A stretch of DNA of 64,000 nucleotides from Nocardia mikamii NBRC 108933. Its GTDB lineage: Bacteria > Actinomycetota > Actinomycetes > Mycobacteriales > Mycobacteriaceae. Made by a program: the position numbers and the translations under genes. Numbering within the stretch: the stretch's first letter is position 1; each line of letters opens with the position of its first letter. Under the pieces are notes generated by a model. The model was not told where the DNA came from, did no database searches, and worked only from the letters and a program-made list of their open reading frames with translations. Shown in pieces: positions 35,179 to 44,116 of this stretch. Location of the stretch: positions 639,016 through 703,015 of the forward strand of contig NZ_BDCM01000014.1 of assembly GCF_001613505.1 (NCBI RefSeq), given 5' to 3'.

Positions 35179-35252
35179 GGTGACCGTAGTTCAGTTGGTA
35201 GAGCACCAGGTTGTGATCCTGGCTGTCGCGGGTTCGAGTCCCGTCGGTCACC
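35179..35252 (+). tRNA. tRNA-His (GTG)
   Basis: Cloverleaf with the His-specific eighth acceptor pair: G at -1 (35179) pairs with C73 (35252). Acceptor GTGACCG/CGGTCAC, anticodon loop TTGTGAT, T-arm GCGGG TTCGAGT CCCGT. CCA not encoded. Confidence 0.96.
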
Positions 35253-35258
35253 CTGCAA

Positions 35259-35292
35259 GGGGCAGGTACGGAAGAGATTCCGGACCTGCCCC
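35259..35292 (+). terminator. Strong hairpin after tRNA-His
   Basis: Stem GGGGCAGGT / ACCTGCCCC, one A-G mismatch, then CGGAA / TTCCG around a GAGA tetraloop. It lies between tRNA-His and the convergent TAP-like gene and can serve both. Confidence 0.85.
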
Positions 35293-35342
35293 TTCGTCAT
35301 TGATCCGAGTGTTCGACCTTCCGTCCGGCCCGATCGGGCGAC

Positions 35343-36899
35343 TCATTCGATGAGCATTGTGGGTTCGCACGTGCGGTCCTGTTGCGGGAAGTCCCCGTCC
35401 CGGAAGTAGTCGTTGGTCGTGTCGAGAATGCAGGTGCTCAGACCGGGACGCAGCACCATGTGGATCCTGGTGTCGGCCAAGGTGATCAATCGAGATCCCG
35501 ACATCTGCCGATGCAGTGCCACAGAGTGCGCATGAGGCGTCCGGTTGTCGCCGGTGGCGGACAGGATCAACGCGGGCACGGCATTGTCGACCACGGTCGG
35601 CGGTTCCACCGGCGGCGGCCAGAACGCACAGGGCTGGACGTTGCCGGCCAGTGCGGCGAAGATCGGCTGACTCGGGCGGGCCGCTTGAATCGCATTCCAA
35701 TACCAGGCGGGATCGGCGGGCATCGGCGCGTCCGCACACCAGATCTGCACCATGACCGAGTCTTCGTCGTGCTCGTAGTACTCGATCTGCTGGTGCAACT
35801 GCGGGGGCACCTCGGGTGCGCGTCCCTCCGCCGCGTCGGCAACGGCCCGCACCGACGCCGCCAGGGCGTCGTTCAATCGCGCGTCCCGCAACATCGTCCA
35901 CAGCAGATTCGGCAGCAGATGGTCGTCGAAGCCGAAGCCCTCGATCACGATCGGCGACAGCGACGCCCGGTCGATCAGGGCCTCGACTCTCCGGCGCACC
36001 TCGGGTACGGAGTCGCCGAGGTGATACTGCCGATCACGAACCGCCACCCAGCCGGCCCAGTCGTCGAAGGCCGCTTCCACCGCCGGCCCCCAGTCCTGTT
36101 GCAACCCGAGCCAATAGCGCTGCGGATCGATGGCACTGTCGAGCACCATGCGATCGGAGCGGCCGGGGAACAACTGCGAGTAGACCGCGCCGAGATACGT
36201 TCCGTAGGACACGCCGTAGTAGCTGATGCGGTCCTCACCCAGTGCCGCACGGATCACGTCCATATCGCGGGCGGTGTTGCGCGTGCTGAGCTGCCGCATC
36301 CAGTTCCGATCACCTCCGACCAGACACTCGGCGGCCAGTTGTGCCTGCAGGGCCGTTTCGGTGACGAATCCGGGTAATCCGACCCCTGCCGAGCGGATCG
36401 GGGTCGCGACCGGCCAGCCGCAGCGCTGGTGCCGCCCGGAGCGGGCGACGCCACGCGGGTCGAATCCGATCAGGTCGTAACGGCTCAGCACCTCCGGTTC
36501 GAGCACATCACCGACGAGGTCGAACGCATCGAGCCCCGGCGTACCCGGCCCGCCCGAATTGGTCAGCAGCACACCGCGACGGTGTGCGGTGTCGCTCGCC
36601 GGAATTCGCGAAACCGCGATGGGGATGCTCGGCCCGCCCGGGTCGGCGTAGTCGAGTGGCACCTCGACATCCGTGCAGACCGCGCCCTCCGCCACCAGGG
36701 CCGCGTCCTCGCACGGACGCCAGTCGAGATGTTGCCGCAGGAAGCGCGCCGGCGGATCCGCCGGTCCGGCGACCGCCATACCGGCCCCAGAGGCCATCGT
36801 CACCGCGAGTACCGCAACGATCACCGACGCGACAACCCCGCCGACATCGCGAGGACGACGCTCGGGGGACGTCACCGCGTACCGATCTCCAACACCCAT
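35343..36899 (-). CDS. Secreted alpha/beta hydrolase, tripeptidyl aminopeptidase (TAP)-like
   Basis: A 518-residue exported hydrolase (peptidase S33, Streptomyces SlpD/TAP type) that removes N-terminal peptides or acts as an esterase. It has an N-terminal signal segment (VVASVIVAVLAVTMASGAGMAVAGPA), the oxyanion region LLTNSGGPG, nucleophile Ser in GVSYGTYLGAVYSQLFPGR, and a C-terminal TAP domain with Asp in ILSATGDNRTPHAHSVALH and His in TRIHMVLR. Cysteines near the C-terminus (STCILD, RTCEP) suggest disulfides. ATG 36899 places the signal peptide close to the start; longer frames add unrelated sequence. Confidence 0.87.
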   Translation of the reverse strand: MGVGDRYAVTSPERRPRDVGGVVASVIVAVLAVTMASGAGMAVAGPADPPARFLRQHLDWRPCEDAALVAEGAVCTDVEVPLDYADPGGPSIPIAVSRIPASDTAHRRGVLLTNSGGPGTPGLDAFDLVGDVLEPEVLSRYDLIGFDPRGVARSGRHQRCGWPVATPIRSAGVGLPGFVTETALQAQLAAECLVGGDRNWMRQLSTRNTARDMDVIRAALGEDRISYYGVSYGTYLGAVYSQLFPGRSDRMVLDSAIDPQRYWLGLQQDWGPAVEAAFDDWAGWVAVRDRQYHLGDSVPEVRRRVEALIDRASLSPIVIEGFGFDDHLLPNLLWTMLRDARLNDALAASVRAVADAAEGRAPEVPPQLHQQIEYYEHDEDSVMVQIWCADAPMPADPAWYWNAIQAARPSQPIFAALAGNVQPCAFWPPPVEPPTVVDNAVPALILSATGDNRTPHAHSVALHRQMSGSRLITLADTRIHMVLRPGLSTCILDTTNDYFRDGDFPQQDRTCEPTMLIE

Positions 36900-37107
36900 G
36901 AGGACCTGACCCTTCAGCAAGTCGAGACCGAATCGCACCGGGAGCCACAGCCGACCACCCGGCGGAGCGGAGAACACTCCGGAAGAGCCAGGAACACAAG
37001 CGATTTCGGGACGCCACGGTGTTGCGCAGCTCGGCCCCGGATATCGCGGGAGTGGATCGGCGCAAGCAAGTGTAGCGTCGGATCACCGCGTGAGACCCGA
37101 ACGACGA

Positions 37108-37137
37108 GCGGGCCTTCCGGATATCCGGAAGGCCCGC
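37108..37137 (-). terminator. Perfect palindromic terminator after the L,D-transpeptidase gene
   Basis: A 30-base perfect palindrome: 13-bp stem GCGGGCCTTCCGG / CCGGAAGGCCCGC around ATAT, extended by ACGAC/GTCGT outside a 2-base bulge. It is 15 bases past the stop. Confidence 0.85.
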
Positions 37138-37151
37138 GTCGTCACCAGCGG

Positions 37152-38363
37152 TCAGCGGTTGGTGTCGGCGTTGCCGGCCTTCCACTCCGCCCACGAGATG
37201 TTCCAGTCGCCGAGTCCGTCGACACCGGACAGGGTGTCACCGACGGTGTTCTTGACGATCGCGATATCGCCGCGCTTGGCGTTCTCGTAGACCCAGCGGG
37301 CATCTTCCGGGCTCAGGTTCAGACAGCCGTGGCTGGTATTCGAATAGCCCTGCTGGCCGACCGACCACGGTGCCGAATGCATGAAGATGCCGCTGTAGGA
37401 CATGCGTGTCGCCCAGTCGACCGGGGTGCGATACCCGTTGGGGCCGGTGGCGGCGACACCGTAGGTCGACGAGTCCATGATCATGTGGTCGAACTGGTCG
37501 CCGATGATGTAGATGCCGTTCTGGGTGGGCGTGGAGTCCTTGCCCATCGAGGTCGGCATGGTTCGAATCACCTGGCCGTTGCGTTCGACGGTGACCATCT
37601 TGGTGTTGTCGTCGGCGGTGAAGACCATCGGATCACCGATGGTGAAGCTGGAATGGATATCGGAGTCACCGATCAGGCCGCCGCCCAGATCGCGGCCGTA
37701 GGTGTTCACGTCCACCGTGACCTTGGTTCCCGGAGCCCAGAAATGTTCGGGGCGCCAACGCACTTCGCGATTGTTCACCCAGTAGAACGCGCCTTCCACC
37801 GCCGGTGTCGTAGTGATCTTGATCGCATCCTGCGCGACGCGGCGATCCGGAATGTTCTCGTCGAACTGGATCGCGACCGGTTGCCCGATTCCCACGACCT
37901 CGTTCTCCCCGGGCAGCAACCACGGATGCGTCTTGTTGCGCGGCGCGAGGGTTGTGAAACTGATGGCCGTCGAGGTGGTGCCACCGATCCCCACCGCCTC
38001 GGCCTGCAGGCGATACGTGCGGTTGAAGCCGAGTTGTTCGGTCAGTTGCCACGAGGTCCCGTCGGGCGCGATCTGCCCGGCCACCGGAGTGCCGTCCGGT
38101 GTGAGCAACGTGACAGCGGTCAATTTCCCGTTGTCCACCTTCACCGGAATCGGATCGGCCGGCGAAACCCCGACGGCGCCGTCGGCGATCGGCGTCAGCA
38201 CCTTCGGTGTGACCAGGTCGACGGCCGAATTCGCCTCGATCACCGATCCACTTCCCGTTGCCCCGGAATCACTGCATCCGGTCACCGCGAGGGCGAGCAT
38301 CGACACCACGCCCAACCACCCCGCCACCACTTTCATCCGCCGCGAGCCTCGACGTCCGCCCAT
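37152..38363 (-). CDS. L,D-transpeptidase lipoprotein (LdtB/LdtMt2-like)
   Basis: A 403-residue cell-wall enzyme that makes 3-3 peptidoglycan crosslinks and is carbapenem-sensitive in mycobacteria. It has a lipoprotein signal with lipobox AVTGC about residue 30, two Ig-like domains, and a C-terminal YkuD domain whose catalytic block is HSAPWSVGQQGYSNTSHGCLNLS (His, Ser-His-Gly-Cys). The C-terminal extension DGLGDWNISWAEWKAGN is typical of the actinobacterial class. ATG 38363 is preceded by GGGG about eight bases away; it gives a short basic n-region before the hydrophobic stretch. Confidence 0.93.
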   Translation of the reverse strand: MGGRRGSRRMKVVAGWLGVVSMLALAVTGCSDSGATGSGSVIEANSAVDLVTPKVLTPIADGAVGVSPADPIPVKVDNGKLTAVTLLTPDGTPVAGQIAPDGTSWQLTEQLGFNRTYRLQAEAVGIGGTTSTAISFTTLAPRNKTHPWLLPGENEVVGIGQPVAIQFDENIPDRRVAQDAIKITTTPAVEGAFYWVNNREVRWRPEHFWAPGTKVTVDVNTYGRDLGGGLIGDSDIHSSFTIGDPMVFTADDNTKMVTVERNGQVIRTMPTSMGKDSTPTQNGIYIIGDQFDHMIMDSSTYGVAATGPNGYRTPVDWATRMSYSGIFMHSAPWSVGQQGYSNTSHGCLNLSPEDARWVYENAKRGDIAIVKNTVGDTLSGVDGLGDWNISWAEWKAGNADTNR

Positions 38364-38685
38364 GTGCAACCCCGTTTCATGCCTCGTGCGCAACCGGGAA
38401 GCCCAGCCACGCTGCTCAACCCACCACGCATGCGGGGATCGGTCGAGACCACGCCCACCCATTCTGCCAGGTGGAAGGATCGCAACCGGGTAAACACGAC
38501 GAGCCGGCCCCGCACACTCTTGCCCGATTCATCCCTTCCGGCCCGTCAACCGTTACCGCATTCACGCAAGATCACGATCCCCCCTCGAACAGCCTTTGAA
38601 CAGCCGATTTCACTTTCCGCCTACCCAACTGTTATGGTTTCTCCCGCACCGGAACGGAGCCTGCAGGCCCGATCCGGAGGTCCAA
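38364..38685. other. Intergenic region upstream of the L,D-transpeptidase gene
   Basis: About 320 bases without a gene between divergent ldt and tRNA-Lys. It must contain both promoters. AT-richer patches occur around 38570-38640, but no motif was assigned. Confidence 0.4.
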
Positions 38686-38758
<73 letters not shown>

Positions 38759-39417
38759 CTTACTTCCCAGGTCAGACCATCGATTCGGGACCTGCATCTC
38801 TGCACCGGCGTAGATTCACCAAAAATACGCCAAGAACTCAGCACCACAACCAGCAGCGGTGCCCCCTACCCTGCCTTCGGCGCCGCCGCCAATCCGGCGC
38901 GCCGGTCCTGCGACAGGACTTCGTGCCGCTGATTCGAAGACGGCAGCAGCGATCGAATTTCTTCTTCTTGGCTGTCCAGTTCCGGAGGCCACCCTCCTGG
39001 TCACTTATGTGCGTCGGGCGCGAGCATTCACTCGACCACCCGTATGTGTCTTCCGTGACCCGTTCGGGCGATCGGAGCACCTCCCAGAACCTGGCGCACT
39101 GCGCGATACCGGACTTCGCCAACGCTTGCTGATCCGCAACAACCCGCTCGGGCCCGGCGACATCGTCGAGAGAAGCAAAGCCGTGGGACACCCGAAAGAT
39201 CAAGCGTCACTTGACAACACAGTCAAGCGAATCCCGAGTTCCGACAGTGACACCTGACCCCCACACGGCCGACGTGTCCGGCGACACGATGCATCGCTGT
39301 TCTGTGGTGCCCTCACCAGAATGCGCCAGCCGTTTCGCGGCGGTGGTGGAGTTTGGCGCGATCAGGAGGCACATATTGGCACGTACGTCGCTCGCCTTCG
39401 CGAGTCCGGCCGGGGGC
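38759..39417. other. Gene-poor region beside tRNA-Lys
   Basis: About 660 bases with no convincing gene. Base composition is lower in GC than the neighbours, and open frames on both strands lack codon bias and start signals. It may be a decayed integrated element, but no integrase, direct repeat of the tRNA end or insertion sequence could be recognised. Confidence 0.45.
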
Positions 39418-40230
39418 TCAGAACTTCGGCAAGTCCTTCCACTCCCTCGACAGCCGGGCGGACCACTCCGGTGTGCGGCGGCCGATCCGGGCGCGTATCC
39501 CTTCCGCGGCGTCGGGGGTGCCCATGACTCTCAGGTGCAGTTCGGTTTCGAGATCGGCGACCAGCGCGGGAGCGTAGCCGTGGATCGCGGTGTCCCACAG
39601 CAACCTTTTGCTCAAAGCCGCGGACATCGGTGCGACGTGGGCGGCCATGTCGGCGGCCATCGCGAGGGCGGCGGGCAGCACATCGGCGGGCGGCAGGCAG
39701 CGGGTGGCGAGGCCGAGGCGCACCGCCTCGGGTCCGTCGAACGTCCGTCCCGACAACAAGAGGTCGGCCGCGACCGACATGCCCGCGACCTTGGCCACGG
39801 TCCAGTGCGCCATCGCGTCGGGCACTACGCCGAGGCGCACCTGGGGAATGGCGTAGCGGGCGTTGTCTGCGACCACCCGGATATCGGCCTGCATCGCCAG
39901 AGTCAGCCCGATGCCGATCGCGTGCCCGTTCACCGCGGCGATCACCGGTTTTCGCAGGGCAAAGGCGGGCGGGTCGACCGGTGACGCGGAAAATGCCGTG
40001 CTGTCGGGCTTGTCGAACGTCGACGTGCCGTCGCTCAAATCCGCTCCGGCGCAGAAGGCCGGAGCGGCGCCGGTCAGCACGATGACCCGGACCGCGTCAT
40101 CGGCATCCAGTTCGCGGTATGCCCGGCCGAGCGCACGGCCCATCGCGGCGGTGAACGCATTGCGGTGCGCGGGCCGGTCCAATGTCACCACCGCGACGCC
40201 GGCGGCGATATCGATCCGCACGTCGCTCAT
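39418..40230 (-). CDS. Enoyl-CoA hydratase/isomerase (crotonase) family protein
   Basis: A 270-residue crotonase: start MSDVRIDIAAGVAVVTLDRPAHRNAF, oxyanion-hole motif AFCAGADLSDG, VIAAVNGHAIGIGLTLAMQADIRVVADNARYAIPQVRLGVVPDA (the usual catalytic Glu position reads Asp/Ala), and a C-terminal amphipathic trimerisation helix ending WKDLPKF. The absence of the second catalytic Glu suggests isomerase- or hydrolase-like rather than hydratase activity. It is the last gene of a four-gene operon and overlaps the LLM gene by four bases (ATGA). Confidence 0.87.
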   Translation of the reverse strand: MSDVRIDIAAGVAVVTLDRPAHRNAFTAAMGRALGRAYRELDADDAVRVIVLTGAAPAFCAGADLSDGTSTFDKPDSTAFSASPVDPPAFALRKPVIAAVNGHAIGIGLTLAMQADIRVVADNARYAIPQVRLGVVPDAMAHWTVAKVAGMSVAADLLLSGRTFDGPEAVRLGLATRCLPPADVLPAALAMAADMAAHVAPMSAALSKRLLWDTAIHGYAPALVADLETELHLRVMGTPDAAEGIRARIGRRTPEWSARLSREWKDLPKF

Positions 40231-41240
40231 GCGACCTGCAATTCGGCGACCAGATCCCGGATGTGCGCGTCGGCGACGTCGTAACCCGGGAAATAGCAGC
40301 AGATACGGTCGGCGACCGCACCGAAGCGGGCAATGATCTCGGCGGCGCACTCTTCGGGCGTGCCGTAAACAGCGAGTGTCTCCAGCATCCGCTGATCGAT
40401 CAGGCCGGTCATCGCGGCGGCCCGGCCGAGCTTGGACAGCGCGTTCAGTTCGGGCTGCAGCTCGTCCCACCCCTCGACGTCGAGGACCGGACGGTAGGCG
40501 GGCGTCGATCCGTAGAAGGCGAGCAACCGGCGGACACCGAAGCCGGCGGCCTCGAGTTCGGCGGCGGTCCGGCCCATCGCGACGATCACCTGCGGGTAGA
40601 TCACCAGGTCCGCGGCATCGCGACCGGCACGGGCCAGGCCCTCGGCGATGGCCGGTTGGGTGCGTTCGGCGAAATGGCGGGCACTGTTGAATGGCATGAC
40701 CAGTAGCCCGTCGGCCACCTCGGCCGCAGTTGTGGTCATGATCGGGCCGAGCGCGCCGAGGCAGACCTGCGGTATCCCACAGGGATTGGGTCCGGGATCG
40801 AAGGTGGGCGGCATCAGGGTGTGCCGGGTGAATTCGCCCTCGAAGCGCAGCGGCGTGCCGTACTGCCAGGAGCCCAGGATGGCCTTGACCGCCAGCACCG
40901 TTTCCCGCATCCGTGCCGCCGGCCGCGACCACTGGCCGCCGTACCGCTTGTCGATGTGCGCGCGGGTCTGCGACCCCAAGCCCAGCCGGAACCGGCCGTG
41001 GCTGAGCAGGTGCAGGTCATAGGCCGCATGCGCCAGATGCATGGGGCTGCGTGGGAGGGCGATGGCGACATTGGTCATCAGGTCGACCGGTTCGGCACCT
41101 ATCGCCGCCAGCGTCAGCGGCAGGAAGACATCGTGGGCGCCCTCGAAAGTGAACAGTCCATCGGCACCGCACGCGATCAATTCGGCTGCCCGCGCGGCGG
41201 CTTCGTCGGGACGACCGTTCAGCTGGAGATCGACCTTCAT
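40227..41240 (-). CDS. LLM class F420-dependent oxidoreductase
   Basis: A 337-residue luciferase-like TIM-barrel protein. It reads MKVDLQLNGRPDEAAARAAELIACGADGLFTFEGAHDVFLPL, with VDLMTNVAIALPRSPMHLAHAAYDLHLLSHGRFRLGLGSQTRAHIDKRYG, the classic LLM/F420 scaffold. The family (TIGR03617 group) is confined to F420-producing actinobacteria. It probably hydrogenates or oxidises a lipid-like or xenobiotic substrate in concert with the crotonase and the other operon members. It overlaps the APH-like gene upstream by four bases. Confidence 0.87.
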   Translation of the reverse strand: MKVDLQLNGRPDEAAARAAELIACGADGLFTFEGAHDVFLPLTLAAIGAEPVDLMTNVAIALPRSPMHLAHAAYDLHLLSHGRFRLGLGSQTRAHIDKRYGGQWSRPAARMRETVLAVKAILGSWQYGTPLRFEGEFTRHTLMPPTFDPGPNPCGIPQVCLGALGPIMTTTAAEVADGLLVMPFNSARHFAERTQPAIAEGLARAGRDAADLVIYPQVIVAMGRTAAELEAAGFGVRRLLAFYGSTPAYRPVLDVEGWDELQPELNALSKLGRAAAMTGLIDQRMLETLAVYGTPEECAAEIIARFGAVADRICCYFPGYDVADAHIRDLVAELQVA

Positions 41241-42268
41241 TGTTCCGCCGCGAGCAATTGCTCGATCCGTGCGACGCAGAACGCGGTCACATCGACCTCC
41301 GGCGGCAGCTGCAGCCGGTGCGCCATCCGCAGCAGCGGGATACTGAGCAGGACAGCCGCCAGTATCTCGTTATAGCGCAGGTTGCGCACCGCCATCCCAC
41401 TGCGTTCCTCGTAGCGTGCGATCGTCTCCTCCCGGGTCGGCGTTCCCGGAAGTCGTTCCGTATTCTCGAATTCCGAGCACGCCCAATCCAGGAACAGCAT
41501 CCAGGCGAGGTCGGCCTCGTGGTCGCCGATGTAGGCGATCTCCCAGTCCAGGACACCGGTGACCCGGAAATCGCTGTCGTAGAGGATGTTCGACATGCGG
41601 GCGTCGCCCCAGCACAGCGTGACATGCTCGGGTTCGTACAGATTGGCGCGCAGCCAGTCCACGGCCCGGCGCAGCGCGGGCGGCGGGGTGGTCGAGGCCC
41701 AGTCGAGCGCGGCGTCGACATAACCGATCATCTGCTCGAGCGGCGCGGTACCGAATTGCGGAAACGACAGGAAGTCCAGATTCAGTGCGCGCCAGTCGAG
41801 GCGGTGGATCTCGGCGATGGTGTCGACACAGCCCCACCACATCGTCGCCCGCTGGGCCGGCCCGGCATCGAAGTACAACCCGGCGCAGTGGTAGGACGGC
41901 AGGTCACCGGGCGCGCTGCCCTCGATCCGGTCCATCACGAAGTACGGACTGCCGAGGGCTTCGGTGCCACGATCCAGCCACCGTACGGTGGGAACCGGGA
42001 GGGCAGTGTCGGTGAGCCGACGCATGACCAGAACCTGTCGCAGCAGGTCGTAGTCGGGAAACAACGCCACCTCGGGCGGGCGGCGCAGCACCAGCGACAC
42101 CGGTTCGGCGTCGTCGCATTCGACGTCGAACAGGAAGGTTTCGGTCGCCAGCCCGCGCGGGCTGGCCGACCAGTTCGCCACCCGGACGGAATCCGCGCCG
42201 GGAAATCCGGCGCGCAGCGCGGGGACGACAGCGGTCGGCAGATCGGCTGCCGTGGGTCGGGCGATCAT
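41237..42268 (-). CDS. APH/ChoK-like phosphotransferase family protein
   Basis: A 343-residue kinase-fold protein (Rv3168-like acyl-CoA-dehydrogenase-associated APH group). It has an N-lobe ending PYFVMDRIEGSAPGD, the catalytic loop LCWGDARMSNILYD (Asp and Asn kept, His of HGD replaced by Trp), and the metal-binding VLDWEIAYIGD. These relatives usually sit in fatty-acid or steroid catabolic operons, not in resistance loci, and may phosphorylate a hydroxy-acyl intermediate. It shares one base with the next gene upstream and four with the LLM gene. Confidence 0.85.
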   Translation of the reverse strand: MIARPTAADLPTAVVPALRAGFPGADSVRVANWSASPRGLATETFLFDVECDDAEPVSLVLRRPPEVALFPDYDLLRQVLVMRRLTDTALPVPTVRWLDRGTEALGSPYFVMDRIEGSAPGDLPSYHCAGLYFDAGPAQRATMWWGCVDTIAEIHRLDWRALNLDFLSFPQFGTAPLEQMIGYVDAALDWASTTPPPALRRAVDWLRANLYEPEHVTLCWGDARMSNILYDSDFRVTGVLDWEIAYIGDHEADLAWMLFLDWACSEFENTERLPGTPTREETIARYEERSGMAVRNLRYNEILAAVLLSIPLLRMAHRLQLPPEVDVTAFCVARIEQLLAAEQ

Positions 42269-43383
42269 CAGTAACCCTCGTATCCGTAGCGGTCGTTGCG
42301 ACCCATGAACACCATCTCGACCAGCCCGTAGCCGATCTTGCCGTCGCTGCTCTCGATCCTGCAGAAGGTTTCGGTGAGCATGCTTACCTGACGTAGCTCG
42401 TCGGTGTCGTTCAGATCGACGGTGAAGCCGTCACTGTAGGAGGGGCCCTTCCAGATCCCCGACGCGTATCCGCGATACATGTCGTAGCCCGCCAGTCCCG
42501 GCCAGAAGTCCTGTAGCGCGGTGACCGTGAAGGTGCGGGTACTGCCGTCGGCGGCGTTCGTGGTGAACGACCCCTCGGACACGATCCGGAAGTCGTTCCG
42601 GAACCGCAGGTCGTGGGTCACGCTGACGATCGGCACAGTCGGCGCCTGCGCCTCGAAGGGTTGCTGGATGGAGCCCTCGAAATGCCAGCGCTGCCCGTCG
42701 GCGGTCTCGCGCTGCGCGAAATGCACCAGCTCGTCGTCGAACTGGAAGATGCCCATGAAGTACAGGACGCCATCCGGGATCTCCGGAGGCTGCAGGCCCG
42801 CGCCCTCGCCGAGGCTGCCGCCGCCGCCACCGTGGCGGGTGCCCCAGGAATGGTCGCGGCCGAACCACCAGGTGTCGGGGTCGATGTCGATGCGCTCACC
42901 GTCGACCTCGAGCCAGCCCGAGATCCGGCCGTTCTGGTAGTAGCGACGCGCATCCTCGCGGACCCGGCCCCTGGTGCGGAAGAATGCGGGCTCCTGCTCG
43001 TAGGCGGGGAACCGGCCGTGGAAGTTCAGCTCGAGACGCAGGCCGTGATCGTTGTCGGCGAGGGTGGCGCGCACACCGCGCAGCGGTTCGGTGATCTCGT
43101 AGCGGTAGGGCCCGATCTGCCAGGCGCCGAGATCGTCGTAGTTGCCGCCGATCTCGCGCGACAGCCGCGCCACGTGCGCTTTACCGTCCACGGTCACCAT
43201 GGCGTAGGCGTCCATGACGTTGCGGTTGGGGTAGCGCGCCATGCCGGTCATGACGCTGACCCGCCCGGTGGTGTCGAAACCGTAGAGCACGATTCGCTCG
43301 GTCCAGCGCAGATCGCTCTGCGCGACGTGGTCGAAGGTCGTGGGCAGTTGATGGCAGAGCAGTTCGTCCTGGGGAGTCAGCAC
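42268..43383 (-). CDS. AttH/CrtC lipocalin-like protein (DUF7064-type), first gene of catabolic operon
   Basis: A 371-residue beta-rich protein. Sequence of the type HVAQSDLRWTERIVLYGFDTTGRVSVMTGMARYPNRNVMDAYAMVTVDGKAHVAR, then ISGWLEVDGERIDIDPDTWWFGRDHSWGTRHGGGGG, resembles the AttH / hydroxyneurosporene-synthase calycin fold (two lipocalin-like halves) found beside APH-like and LLM genes in actinobacteria. There is no signal peptide. Function unproven; binding or hydration of a hydrophobic substrate is inferred. ATG 43383 faces the TetR gene across a 124-base region with a palindromic operator. Confidence 0.7.
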   Translation of the reverse strand: MLTPQDELLCHQLPTTFDHVAQSDLRWTERIVLYGFDTTGRVSVMTGMARYPNRNVMDAYAMVTVDGKAHVARLSREIGGNYDDLGAWQIGPYRYEITEPLRGVRATLADNDHGLRLELNFHGRFPAYEQEPAFFRTRGRVREDARRYYQNGRISGWLEVDGERIDIDPDTWWFGRDHSWGTRHGGGGGSLGEGAGLQPPEIPDGVLYFMGIFQFDDELVHFAQRETADGQRWHFEGSIQQPFEAQAPTVPIVSVTHDLRFRNDFRIVSEGSFTTNAADGSTRTFTVTALQDFWPGLAGYDMYRGYASGIWKGPSYSDGFTVDLNDTDELRQVSMLTETFCRIESSDGKIGYGLVEMVFMGRNDRYGYEGY

Positions 43384-43416
43384 GGCATGTCCTTCGGGTG
43401 CGGGAGTGGAACGGGT

Positions 43417-43436
43417 TTCAATTTAACTAATTTGAA
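43417..43436. promoter_or_regulatory. Putative TetR operator between divergent operons
   Basis: A 20-bp imperfect palindrome TTCAAnTTAnnTAAnTTGAA, AT-rich in an otherwise GC-rich neighbourhood, in the gap between the catabolic operon and the TetR gene. It fits a TetR dimer site that could control both directions. Confidence 0.7.
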
Positions 43437-43507
43437 TACGCGATGAAGCGTTTTTCAAAAACTCCCAGTTCGGCTATGCTCTGCGCTCATCGAAGGAGGT
43501 GTGATCG

Positions 43508-44116
43508 GTGACCGAACACAGCGAGGCCAGGCAGGGCCCCGGCCGCCCGCGCGACCGGCAACTGGACGAGCAGGTGCTGCGCGCCACTCAGGAACTGTTG
43601 GTGGAACAGGGTTTTCAGGCCACGACGATCCAGGGTGTGGCACGCCGGGCCGGGGTGGTCGCCACCTCGATCTACCGTCGGTGGCCGAACAAGATTCACC
43701 TCGTCGAGGACGCCATTTTCGCGCTCGACACGGGGGTGGTGCCGCAGCCCACCGGCGATATCGGCGCCGACCTGCTCGCGTGGACCCGGCTGTTCTTCGC
43801 CGCCGCAACCCACCCGGCGGCTCGCTCCGGCATCCCGGGTCTGCTCTCGGCTTACCACGACGACGAGCAGAGCTACCGGCGGCTGCGCGAACGCGGCGAG
43901 GGCCTGGCACGAGTGGCCCTGCGCGCCACCGTCGACGCGGCGATCGAATCCGGTGCAGTACCCCCCGGCTGCGATCCCGGTCTGATCTTCGAATTCCTGC
44001 GCGGCGCAACGCTACTGCGCGCCCTCACCCGCGGCGACGAGGACGGCGACCAATTCTGCCGCCAGACCGCCGCGGCACTGGTCACCCTCGCCGTCCACCA
44101 CGAAAGTACGACATGA
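43508..44116 (+). CDS. TetR/AcrR family transcriptional regulator
   Basis: A 202-residue repressor: HTH region GRPRDRQLDEQVLRATQELLVEQGFQATTIQGVARRAGVVATSIYRRWPNKIHLVEDAIF and a C-terminal TetR_C-type ligand domain. GTG 43508 has a full anti-16S match AAGGAGGT at seven bases, the best ribosome binding site in this part of the window. It is divergent from the four-gene catabolic operon and translationally coupled (ATGA) to the LVIVD gene, so it probably regulates both through the palindrome at 43417-43436. Confidence 0.9.
   Translation: MTEHSEARQGPGRPRDRQLDEQVLRATQELLVEQGFQATTIQGVARRAGVVATSIYRRWPNKIHLVEDAIFALDTGVVPQPTGDIGADLLAWTRLFFAAATHPAARSGIPGLLSAYHDDEQSYRRLRERGEGLARVALRATVDAAIESGAVPPGCDPGLIFEFLRGATLLRALTRGDEDGDQFCRQTAAALVTLAVHHESTT

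Noticed and set aside
38838..39203. A 121-codon minus-strand frame beside tRNA-Lys
   Set aside because: No ribosome binding site, Cys/Arg/Lys-rich tail without homology, no codon bias; treated as non-coding.
41237..42268. Aminoglycoside resistance gene
   Set aside because: Although an APH-fold kinase, it belongs to the lipid-catabolism-linked group by operon context and has CWGD instead of HGD; no resistance context.
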